64,000 nucleotides of DNA from Clostridia bacterium BRH_c25 (GTDB taxonomy: Bacteria > Bacillota_A > Clostridia > Lutisporales > Lutisporaceae): NCBI GenBank assembly GCA_001515955.1, contig LOES01000083.1, positions 29,409 to 93,408 on the forward strand, read 5' to 3'. This document shows positions 43,385 to 53,000 of this stretch, piece after piece; within the stretch, counting starts at the first letter, position 1; each line of letters opens with the position of its first letter. The translations under genes were made by a program, and so were the position numbers. The notes under the pieces are model-generated. The model made no database searches. It was not told where the DNA came from and was given only the letters and a program-made list of their open reading frames with translations.

Positions 43385-43825
43385 TCACTCCATCCCTATA
43401 ATCTCTACCTTCTTGCAGCCTTTGCAGGCCAATAGCAGCTCCATCAGCTCCTCCGGATTTATATCCATGGTCTTTGTATCAATGGATGCTGTCAATGAGG
43501 CTGAGTCCATAACAGGTATGTTTTGATTTATCGTTATGATGTTTCCCTTGACAGAGGCAATCCGGTTTATAATATCGGAAAGCACCCCCGGAGTATGCTT
43601 GAGAATCATGAAAAGGGTGACAATCCGCCCCCGCTCCTGAGTAGTATAGTCAAATACACTATCCTTATATTTATAGAAAGCACTGCGGCTTATTCCTACC
43701 TTCTGACATGCCTCCTGGATTGTTGTGGCATCCCCTGTCCGGAGTATAAGCTTTGCAGCTATGACTTTCTCATATACCTTGGGAAGTATGCAGGAATCAA
43801 CAATGAACATTTTTGTATCTACCAT
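43385..43825 (-). CDS. ACT domain-containing protein (PheB/UPF0735 type)
   Basis: 146 residues on the minus strand, the only minus-strand gene in the window. The N-terminal 65 residues resemble a helix-turn-helix (TIQEACQKVGISRSAFYKYK). Residues 70-146 form an ACT domain, an amino-acid-binding fold (LFMILKHTPGVLSDIINRIA, then GNIITINQNIPV). This matches the UPF0735/PheB family, often near aromatic or threonine biosynthesis genes and thought to be regulatory. GGAGG stands 8 bases before the ATG on the minus strand. It converges with the chemoreceptor gene 6 bases away. Confidence 0.85.
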   Translation of the reverse strand: MVDTKMFIVDSCILPKVYEKVIAAKLILRTGDATTIQEACQKVGISRSAFYKYKDSVFDYTTQERGRIVTLFMILKHTPGVLSDIINRIASVKGNIITINQNIPVMDSASLTASIDTKTMDINPEELMELLLACKGCKKVEIIGME

Positions 43826-43959
43826 TAAATATTACCTCCATGTATGCGAATAATAAACATTTGTACTTATATGGTATACTAACATGAATTATAGATAGGA
43901 GCAAGGGATGTTTTTGTTACGTGCTATATGCTTCAGTCGAGTCTTTGAAGGCCAGAAAC

Positions 43960-44296
43960 GGAAACCACTGAGGACACGGAAATCCCACGGAAAGCCACGG
44001 CTGAACCCGCTGTCATCCTGAGCAAAGCGAAGGAACTTAGTGGATAATTGATAATGCACAGAGTATCGAAACTTAGCAAAGTAACAACTATATATTTCGC
44101 GAAAAACATTTTACATTTTTAATTCAAATTTCGCGTAAATGTTTCCTTGATTGTTATTGAATTCGCACTATGCCCGATGTAAATACTTTTGTGCGTTCAA
44201 TATAGCAAAAATAAAACCCGCCGTGTGTTCAGTGAAATATCCGTGTAAATCCGTGTTACCCGTCTCCCAGTACTTCGGAGCACTATCCAGACATCT
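43960..44296. repeat. Repeat-rich intergenic region between the ACT gene and tex
   Basis: The 563-base gap 43826-44388 has no gene. Bases 43960-44005 carry ACACGG/CCACGG units, and 44221-44262 carry the reverse sense (CCGTGTGTTCAGTG, then CCGTGTAAATCCGTGT), so they flank the gap centre as inverted copies. Bases 44011-44040 match a widespread intergenic sequence of the form GTCATCCTGAGC-AAGCGAAGGA. CCAGAC (44288-44293) pairs with GTCTGG about 15 bases on. A 117-bp dispersed repeat lies inside (next entry). Confidence 0.7.
44091..44207 (+). repeat. Dispersed 117-bp repeat, copy A
   Basis: Closely similar to 59634-59749, with a shared core of over 30 identical bases centred on AATTTCGCGTAAATGTTTCC. 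It has internal pairing: ATTGAA-TT-CGCAC against GTGCG-TTCAAT, and AAACATTTTAC against GTAAATGTTT. The two copies are 15.5 kb apart in the same orientation and both lie between genes, so this is a non-coding repeat family. Confidence 0.85.
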
Positions 44297-44388
44297 TACA
44301 TCTTGAGTCTGGTGCCCCTTGCATTATATATATATAAACATGTAATATAGTAAATGATATAAAACATCAGAGCGGAGGAGAAAAACTA

Positions 44389-46539
44389 ATGGACATAACT
44401 GCAAAGCTGGCAAAAGAATTGTCAGTAAGGCCATCACAGGTTGAGAACACGGTAAAACTAATAGACGACGGTAATACCATACCTTTTATCGCCAGATATA
44501 GAAAGGAGCTTACAGGAGAGCTTTCCGACACTATATTGAGAGATCTTAATGAGAGGCTTACATATCTTAGAAACCTCGAAAACAGAAAGGCAGAGGTAAT
44601 AAGGCTGATTGACGAACAAGGCAAGCTTACAGAGGAGCTAAGGGCTTCTATTGATAAGGCGGAAGTGCTGCAGGAGGTAGAAGATCTCTACCGCCCATAT
44701 AAGCAAAAGAAGAGGACAAGGGCCACCATTGCCAGGGAAAAGGGGCTGGAGCCGCTGGCGGACATAATATGGAAACAGGAGCGTTCCCAGGAATCTCTGG
44801 AAGAAATAGCAATGAATTTCATAAATACGGAGCTTGGTGTTGAGACAGCACAGGATGCAATCAATGGTGCTTCAGATATTATTGCAGAGCTTATATCCGA
44901 TGCTGCGGAGTTCAGAAAGGCAATAAGGGAGCTGACCTTCAAAAACGGTACAATTTCTGCAAAGGGTACCAAAGAAGAAAAATCAGAGTACCAGATGTAT
45001 TACGATTTCAGTGAGCCTGTTTTCAAGATTGCTCCACATAGGATACTTGCAATAAACAGAGGGGAAAAGGAAGAATTCCTTGCTGTCAAGGTTGAAGCCC
45101 CTGTGGACAGGATACTGACTTACTTGAGCAACGGCTCGATCATTGAAAATTCTCCTTACAGGGGAGTACTGGAAGCGGTCGTCAAGGATGCATATAACAG
45201 ACTTATCGCTCCATCAATAGAAAGGGAGATAAGGAATGAACTTACAGATAAGGCAGAAGAGCAGGCTATAAAGGTGTTCGCCGCCAATCTCAGAAATCTC
45301 CTTTTGCAGGCTCCTATAAAGGGAAAGGCAGTTATGGGCTTTGACCCGGCCTTCAGGACCGGCTGTAAAATTGCAGTAGTGGATGATACCGGAAAACTTT
45401 TGGAAACCACAACAGTATACCCTACTCCTCCGGAGAACAAGGTGGAAGAGACCAAAAGGGTATTGGGAAACCTGATAAAGAAATATAATGTGGAAGTCAT
45501 ATCCTTGGGTAACGGAACGGCATCAAGAGAGTCTGAAAGGATATGTGCAGAGATTATAAAGGAAATGGATATGCCGCTTCATTATGTAATTGTCAATGAA
45601 GCAGGAGCATCGGTATATTCGGCATCAGAGCTGGCAGCACAGGAATACCCGGATATAAATGTATCCCTGAGAGGAGCAATTTCAATTGCGAGAAGGCTTC
45701 AAGACCCTCTTGCCGAGCTGGTGAAAATTGATCCTAAGTCCATTGGAGTAGGGCAATACCAGCACGATGTGACACAGAAAAAACTCTCCGAGTCCTTGGG
45801 AGGAGTTGTGGAAGACTGTGTGAACAGTGTTGGGGTGGATCTCAATACAGCGTCCTCATCTCTTCTTCAGCATATATCCGGAGTGAACTCAGGTATTGCC
45901 AGGAATATCGTGGCCTATAGGGAAGAGAACGGCAAGTTCAAGAAGAGAAAGGAGCTGCTTAAAGTAAAAAAGCTTGGAGAGAAAGCTTTTGAGCAGGCAG
46001 CAGGATTCTTAAGGATACCTGAAAGTGAAAACATATTGGATAATACCTCTGTACATCCCGAATCTTATGAGGTTGCAAAGAAGCTCCTTGAGAAGGCAGG
46101 CCATTCCTTGAGTGAATTAAAGCAAAAGGATATGTCAGGTGTGGTTCATGAGCTTATAAGCATGGATATAAATGCCCTTGCAGCCGAGTTCGATGTGGGA
46201 GTCCCAACTTTGAGAGATATACTGAATGAGCTTCAGAAGCCCGGCAGAGATCCCAGGGATGAAATGCCCAAGCCTGTACTAATGTCAGACGTACTGGACA
46301 TTAAAGATTTAAGGCCTGAAATGATACTCACAGGAACAGTCAGGAACGTTATTGACTTTGGAGCCTTTGTGGATATAGGAGTGCACCAGGATGGCCTGGT
46401 TCACATATCGGAGCTGGCCGACAGGTTCATAAGAAGACCCCTTGATGTAGTACAGGTGGGAGACATTGTAAAGGTCAAGGTTTTGGATGTTGATCTGGAC
46501 AGGAATAGAATAAGCCTCAGTATGAAGGGCTTGAATTAA
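44389..46539 (+). CDS. tex: Tex-family transcription accessory protein with S1 domain
   Basis: 716-residue Tex protein, a highly conserved RNA-binding factor that interacts with transcribing RNA polymerase. Order: N-terminal helical Tex domain (IPFIARYRKELTGELSD), YqgF/RNase H-like domain (VMGFDPAFRTGCKIAVVD, then VISLGNGTASRESE), helix-hairpin-helix (VGVDLNTASSSLLQHISG, then GIARNIVAYREENGKF), and a C-terminal S1 domain at about 640-713 (ILTGTVRNVIDFGAFVDIG, then HISELADRF). SD CGGAGGAG precedes ATG 44389. It ends in a strong terminator. Confidence 0.97.
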   Translation: MDITAKLAKELSVRPSQVENTVKLIDDGNTIPFIARYRKELTGELSDTILRDLNERLTYLRNLENRKAEVIRLIDEQGKLTEELRASIDKAEVLQEVEDLYRPYKQKKRTRATIAREKGLEPLADIIWKQERSQESLEEIAMNFINTELGVETAQDAINGASDIIAELISDAAEFRKAIRELTFKNGTISAKGTKEEKSEYQMYYDFSEPVFKIAPHRILAINRGEKEEFLAVKVEAPVDRILTYLSNGSIIENSPYRGVLEAVVKDAYNRLIAPSIEREIRNELTDKAEEQAIKVFAANLRNLLLQAPIKGKAVMGFDPAFRTGCKIAVVDDTGKLLETTTVYPTPPENKVEETKRVLGNLIKKYNVEVISLGNGTASRESERICAEIIKEMDMPLHYVIVNEAGASVYSASELAAQEYPDINVSLRGAISIARRLQDPLAELVKIDPKSIGVGQYQHDVTQKKLSESLGGVVEDCVNSVGVDLNTASSSLLQHISGVNSGIARNIVAYREENGKFKKRKELLKVKKLGEKAFEQAAGFLRIPESENILDNTSVHPESYEVAKKLLEKAGHSLSELKQKDMSGVVHELISMDINALAAEFDVGVPTLRDILNELQKPGRDPRDEMPKPVLMSDVLDIKDLRPEMILTGTVRNVIDFGAFVDIGVHQDGLVHISELADRFIRRPLDVVQVGDIVKVKVLDVDLDRNRISLSMKGLN

Positions 46540-46545
46540 TATTAA

Positions 46546-46585
46546 AAGTGAAAATCAAACTTATTGTTTGATTTTCACTTTTTTT
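46546..46585 (+). terminator. Intrinsic terminator of tex
   Basis: AAGTGAAAATCAAAC (46546-46560), loop TTATT, GTTTGATTTTCACTT (46566-46580), then TTTTT. Perfect 15-bp stem, nearly symmetric, so it could also act on the other strand. Confidence 0.95.
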
Positions 46586-46616
46586 AAAAGAATTTATCGA
46601 CAGGAGGGATGATTTA

Positions 46617-46691
46617 TTGACAGAAGTCCCGATAAAAAATGTAATAAGCAGTTGTATAGTGTACAAAAGGCTAGATAAATCAACTAATTGA
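46617..46691 (+). CDS. Possible 24-residue ORF upstream of the riboswitch
   Basis: TTG 46617 lies 8 bases after AGGAGGG and starts TEVPIKNVISSCIVYKRLD, ending with TGA 46689-46691. The ribosome binding site is strong but no promoter or homology is evident, and the following promoter starts within its end. Either a small peptide gene or a relic of a former gene start. Low certainty. Confidence 0.25.
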   Translation: MTEVPIKNVISSCIVYKRLDKSTN

Positions 46692-46698
46692 CAACAAT

Positions 46699-46727
46699 TT
46701 GTATAAAGGGTAAATAAAGGATATATA
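46699..46727 (+). promoter_or_regulatory. Promoter of the riboswitch and surface protein gene
   Basis: TTGTAT (46699-46704), 17-base spacer, TATATA (46722-46727), which would start transcription near 46735, right at the aptamer. An alternative TTGACA lies at 46688-46693 with TAAATA 17 bases further on, but the -10 is weaker. Confidence 0.55.
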
Positions 46728-46737
46728 GAATATATTT

Positions 46738-46812
46738 GGTTGCAGGGGGCTAGGACTTGCGACCTATACTTGGGCACCTGGATCGCAACGAGCTGGTGGT
46801 GCAACCGACCTG
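46738..46812 (+). promoter_or_regulatory. c-di-GMP-II riboswitch aptamer
   Basis: Matches the class II cyclic di-GMP aptamer: TTGGGCACCTGG in the middle and GGTGGTGCAACCGACC at the 3' side (46795-46810), the same strongly conserved blocks as in clostridial examples. GGGCAC (46772-46777) pairs with GTGC (46799-46802). P1 is CAGG (46743-46746) with CCTG (46809-46812). It stands about 210 bases before the giant surface protein gene and 12 kb from an HD-GYP phosphodiesterase. It overlaps a terminator, see next entry. Confidence 0.88.
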
Positions 46813-46853
46813 ACATTGTAAGTTTCTTTCTACAATGTTGGGTCTTTTTTTTT
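46807..46853 (+). terminator. Riboswitch-controlled intrinsic terminator
   Basis: GACCTGACATTGTA (46807-46820) pairs with TACAATGTTGGGTC (46831-46844) over 14 bp with two G-U pairs, then nine T. The 5' arm reuses GACCTG, which contains the 3' strand of aptamer helix P1 and part of its conserved core. Bound c-di-GMP should hold P1 and block the terminator, so the switch is predicted to turn the gene on. Confidence 0.85.
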
Positions 46854-47024
46854 CCCTGGTACATTTCATGCGGACACGTATACCCAAATATTGATGTTAG
46901 TAATATAGCATAGATCCTTTTATGGAATTTAGTAGCTCAAGGGGGTGCTTACGGAGCTGAAACATGCATATATATATTCTAGTTTATACACGGTACACTA
47001 ATAAACTTTGAGGAGGGATTTCTG

Positions 47025-50000
47025 TTGAGTGGCAAAAGGTTCAGACGGTTTGTCTGTATTGCGCTGAGTATCCTTTTAGTTATGACCAATTTTACATACG
47101 CGGATACTGCAAAAGCAGATGTGGCAAAATGCCCTGATATCGCAGGCAATAAGTATGAGGAACAATTAAGAGAATGGGTGGACAACGGGTTTATAAAGGG
47201 TGCTCCTGATGGGAATTTTAAACCTGACAATACCATTACCAGGGCTGAGTTCATGGCGTTGGTTAACAGGTCTTTTGGGTTTACGGAAGCTATTGAAATC
47301 AATTATACTGATGTTTCAAAGGATAATTGGTTCTATAATGATGCGGCTATAGCTGTAAAAGCAGGATATATGCAAGGCAGTAATGGAAGGCTGACACCTC
47401 AGGACCCGATATCAAGACAGGAATTTGCAACAGTTCTTGCCAGATTGACCGGTAATATATCTGAAGTGGATGATAAGGTTATCAGCGGTCTGTCCGATGG
47501 CAAGTCAATTTCCGATTGGAGCAGGGCAGCAATAAGTACGGCAATAAGCAGGGGATATTTTGAAGAACTTGTGGATAAAAGCTTCAAGCCTACGGAAAAA
47601 ATATCAAGATTAGAGACGGTTGTAGCTTTGGATAGGGCTTTTAAAAGCATGTACAAGGCTGTATACACCAAAGCCGGCACATATGGTCCGGCAAGCGGAA
47701 CACAAACCATGGAAGGTAATGTAGTAATCATTTCGCCGGATGTTACTTTAAAGAATACCACCATTAACGGTGATCTCATATTAAGAGAAAGTATTGGAGA
47801 CGGAAATGTATACCTGGACAATGTTGTAGTAAAAGGTACAACTATGGTAAGAGGCGGAGGGGAGCATAGTATAGTAATCAGAAACTCCAGCTTGGGCAGA
47901 GTTATTGTAAGAAGAGAAGGGAATGTAGTAAGGATAATAGCAACCGGCAGCACAACAATAGGAGAAGTGGATATACAATCAGGAGCTACACTGCAAGAGG
48001 AATTCCTGACCGGAGAAGGCTTTGGTGATGTAATTATACCCGATGATATATTTGCCGGTGCAACTGTTGTATTTGAAGGTGATTTTGATGATATACAGGT
48101 TGACTCAAGCAATATCAACATAAATGTAGGAAGCGGCACAATAGGCAATCTGACCTTGACCCAGGAAGCAGCCGGTACTACGGTAAACCTGTCGCAGCAG
48201 GCAAGTGTAAGTACTATGAATCTTAATGCTGCAGTAAATATCACAGGGCAAGGGACGATACAGACCGCCAATGTAAATGCCCAGGGAGCAACTATTCAAC
48301 AGCAGCCTCAAAATACTGTTACAGCACCTGGGGTGACTTTGGGTACCACTCCGGGAGCAACTCCGACACCGGCACCAACACCGGCACCAACACCTTCACC
48401 CACACCAGGTAGTGGAGGAAGCGGCGGTGGAGGCGGAAGCAGTGATAACGATAAATCTACAGTTGCGATAAATCCGTTAAGCAATATCACAATAATGGAA
48501 AAAACCTTTAAGGATGTAACTGTTACATGCAATCCCAATGATGCATTCATATCTGCGGTGACAAGCAATGCAAATGTTGCTGCAGTAACTATGACAGGTA
48601 ATGTTTTAAGAGTTACAGGGGTTGCCCCCGGCACTGCAAATATAACTGTTAATGCAGCCAGAGGAGGATATTATAGTGCAAGCAGGACATTTACAGTTAC
48701 TGTAACGCTTATGACCACAGTAGAAATAGGTGTGATTAATGATATATCATTGTTTGAAAAGGCTAGCCAAGATATTGCAATAACAAGTATTCCTACAGAT
48801 GCAGTAAAAACTGCGGTATCAGACAAACCGGAAATTGCATCAGTAGCTATGACCGGCAATGCTTTAAAGATTACCGGTGTTGTACCCGGCACTGCAAACA
48901 TAACCGTAACAGCAAGCAAGTCAGGATATTACAGCTTAAACAAGACCTTCAAGGTTACGGTAATGGCTTTACATACAGATGCGACATTAAGCAATCTGAC
49001 TATTGGCGGAATAACCGCAGCCGGGTTTAATCCGGGCACATTAAGCTATACCGTGCAATTGCCTGCAGGAACAACTGCTGTTCCAACAGTAGCCGGAACA
49101 GTAACAGATACAGGTCTGGCGACCGCAGCAGTAACACCTGCAGCAAGCTTGCCGGGAACAACGACAGTGTTGGTAACAGCTCAGGACGGAGTAACAAAGA
49201 AGACGTATACAATCAATTTCCAAGTGAAGGCAATCCTGAATACCAACGTAGCAAATCCTGCTAATGGAGCATTAGCCCCAACAACAGGCAGCTATGATAT
49301 AGGGGAAAGCGTAACAATAACAGCATTGCCGGCGGCAGGTTATGTTCTTGGTAATATAACAGTTGTTAATGGTGGAGCACCGGTTGCCTATAGCAGAGGT
49401 GCAAATGCAATAACCTTTACAATGCCCCTTGGTACTGTGGATGTAACTGTAGACTTCGCTGAAGAATTGACTGTAAGACAACTTTCGAGCACAAGATCAA
49501 ATCTGGTTGACAAGGGTAATAATACTATCAACAACTTTGGATGGTTTGGTGTTGCATTAAGCAGTCCCTTAGACCTGTCGTTAGACAGCGAAGGTAACTT
49601 TGCTATAAGCTATGAATTCTCAACCAATGGCGGCACTACCTGGGAGCAGGCAAAGAATGCTCAAGATACAGTATTCTTTAAAGACAAGACCTGGTCCGGC
49701 TATTTGAATAATGCAGACGGGGTAAGCAGATATCCCGGCCCGGGCTATTCAGGATATATAGTTCCGGCAGGAATACCTGTTATATCAAACGAAACAAAAG
49801 TCGGGGAGAGAGTTACAAATGCCTATAATGCAATAATTGCTGAAAATGCAACAGTTAAAGTCAGAACCGTACTGAATGTTACCGATAACTATGGAAACAT
49901 ACTTGAACCAATAAAATTTGACCCTGTGACATATACAAACGGCATACCTGATAATAGGGGTATTGGAATATATGATAAAGCACAAAGCGGAGACTATTTA

Positions 50001-53000
50001 GTAATAACTAAAGAAGCAGAATTAAAAAATGCCATAGATAATCAAGTTAGCGGCCAAACCTGGATAATTGTAAAGGGCACATATGATGTTCAGAGAGATA
50101 CAACAACATTACGTGACAACGATGGTAAAATAGTTCTCAGTGGAGGACAGTCAGGCTGGTATTTGCCGATTACAGCCGATAATCTGGATATTGTAGGTGT
50201 CGGGAATCCGGTCATTACCAGCTCAGTAGTTACACCCAACGGTGCCTGGGCATCCCAGAACCTGATCACTGTCTGGGGTGATAATGCTGCATTCAAAGGC
50301 CTGACGATTACTCCCAAGGTTGCTGTCAATAAGTCAATTGAAGTGGTAGGTGACAAGAAATTTACTATTGAAGGATGCACATTTACACATAATACAATTG
50401 CTGCAGGTGCGGAAGCAACCAGAGGAGGTTCGTTGTACTTTAACGGCAGAGGGCTGGCAGGAACTAAAGCTATTTTGATTAAGGATAATACCTTCAATTA
50501 CACAACAGTTGCATTTGACGGTGTCGAAGGCAGTGATATTACTATATCAGGCAATACCTTTGAGCATATTGCAAACGGAGCATATGCCATAGGAAACACA
50601 TATTGGGGAAGTACTGAAAGAATAACGACAGAATATGCAGATGTAAAGGTCAGCGGGAACAATTTCAATAATGTAACGGCTGATACATATATCATCGCAG
50701 CAAGACTGAATCAAACGTTTATTCTGGATGCGGCAAACAAAATCAACGGCAGTGCAATTGACAATAATAGCTTTGCAGGCTATATAAATTTCGACAATCT
50801 GGCTAGATGGTCCTCATGCAAGGATAACAAGGTTATTGTTGACGGCAGGACATATGAAAGTCCATATAAGAATATCGGGGAATGCGTCACTAGTGTGTCG
50901 GAATTAAAGGCAAAGATAGCTGTTGCCAAAAACGGTGACGTGATCCAGGTTGCGGCAAATACATACGATATTGGAGAATACCAGCTGCTGATTGATAAAG
51001 GAATTACTCTGAAAGGGGTAGGAAATACCAAGCCGGTAATTATTGGCACGGCATATGATATCGGTTCTTATACTGAACCAATGTTGAAGACAACTGCCCA
51101 AAATGGTGTAGGGCAGCAGACCCTGATTGAAAATATCAGCTTCCAATGGAAGTTTAAAAATGGTTTTGTTCTTAAAGGCAACGGTAACGCCGCTATGCTG
51201 GCAGGTAATAATGTTACAGTCAGGAACTGTGAATTCAAAGGCATAGATATACCCGTCAATCAATATGCAGCCATAGTATCAATCGGTCAAACCGGAGGAA
51301 CGGTAGGACCAAATGTAGAAGCAAATAAAGTAACCTTTGAAGGTAATACGGTAGACGGAACCATTAGTATTGTACGCTCATCCCAAGCCCACGTCTTAAA
51401 TGCCGAAATCAAAAATAATACAATTGATCCGGTGAATATGGAAGGCATCTGGACGTATGTACTGTCTGCCAATGACATTCTCACAATCAGCGGGAATGAT
51501 ATAGACGGTGTGCCTAGCAGTTTCACCGCCATTAAGCTGATGGAAAAGGTTGCTTCTGTAAATGGAGATGCTGATTACACAGAAGAAACTATTTCAGCTG
51601 CAAATAATGGTGCATCAGTTAAATTGAACTGGATAACTCACTTGACACCGGAGGGGTCATTGGCAAACGCAATTGCCAATGCAAAAGCAGGGGATACAAT
51701 CATGCTGGCAGCAGGGACATATGAATTATCGGCACAGCTTGATATTACAAAGCCTATATCTCTTATTGGCCAGGGAACTGTAACATTAAAAGCAGTGATT
51801 AATTCCTGGAGCACAGAGAACAGTAAAAAGCATCTGCTTACTATTTATGCAGGAACAATAGATACTCCTGTTACAATTTCGAATATCACCATAGATGCTG
51901 ACGGTAAAGCCCATGCACTAAACACCTATAACAACGCTTACGGTATTTTAAAGGATGTAACAATTAAAAACGGGAAAGGCGCAGGCTTGATAGTTAACGG
52001 TTCAACAATCGTTGCAAACAACCTGAACACAAGCAACAATGCCTGGGGTGCAGTGAATGTTGATCCGGGCTTCGGAGTTACAACAGCTTCTGTATTTACA
52101 CTCAACGGTGGCACCTTGGAGGAAGGAAAACAGATATGGTCTGACGGCAGAAACGTTGGTGGAAGTGCAACGGTAACTGTTACGGCTCCAATAGAATATA
52201 TTAAGTACCCTATTGATGGTGCAACAGCGGCATTTATCTGGGCGAACAAACCATTGACAAATGTCGCTAGAATAGATGGTAGGGAAACTATATATCCGAC
52301 CATTCAGGCAGCAATCGATGCAGCTGCTGATGAAGACACAATAAATGTTGCGACAGGAACATATGTGGAGAATGTCAATGTTAACAGGAAAGTAACAATT
52401 AACGGTGGGTGGGCTGGTAATACAAAAATTGTTGCTACTAATGGAAACAGTACTCCTTTAACGTTTGCTGCAAACGGCGCAACTGTAAGAGGCTTCACGA
52501 TTACCCATGAGTATACACAAGCAGAATTGGACTCTTGGAGCTTTAACAATAATGGTATAACCTTCAATCAATCGAAAAGCGGAAATACATTAACAGAATG
52601 TGTAATAACTTTAAACCGTAATGGCATTTATCTGAACAATTGTCAAGGAAATATAATTACTAATAATATCATCACAAACAACAGAACCGGTATCAACATG
52701 ACCAACAATGTCAATGGCAGTGAAATCACCGGAAATACAATATCAGACAACTGGACAATTGGTCTGGTTTACTACAGCCAGGGATCTGCAACTGATTTTT
52801 CATCTGTCACTGTTGATAATAATACATTTGATGCAAACTGGTATACAGAAATATTGATAAAGGATGCATCTATATGTACAGGTGCATTGGATGTCACCAA
52901 TAATACATTCAAAGATGATCCTGTAACTTATACAACATCTGATGATGCAAATTTCCATGAACCCGGCTTTGCAGCCCAGAAACCTGCTGTCGAAGGAATT

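Noticed and set aside
47399..48271. 290-codon minus-strand frame opposite the surface protein, and several similar ones to 54119
   Set aside because: Low-complexity Val/Ser/Pro translation mirrors the repetitive plus-strand codons; no start signals.
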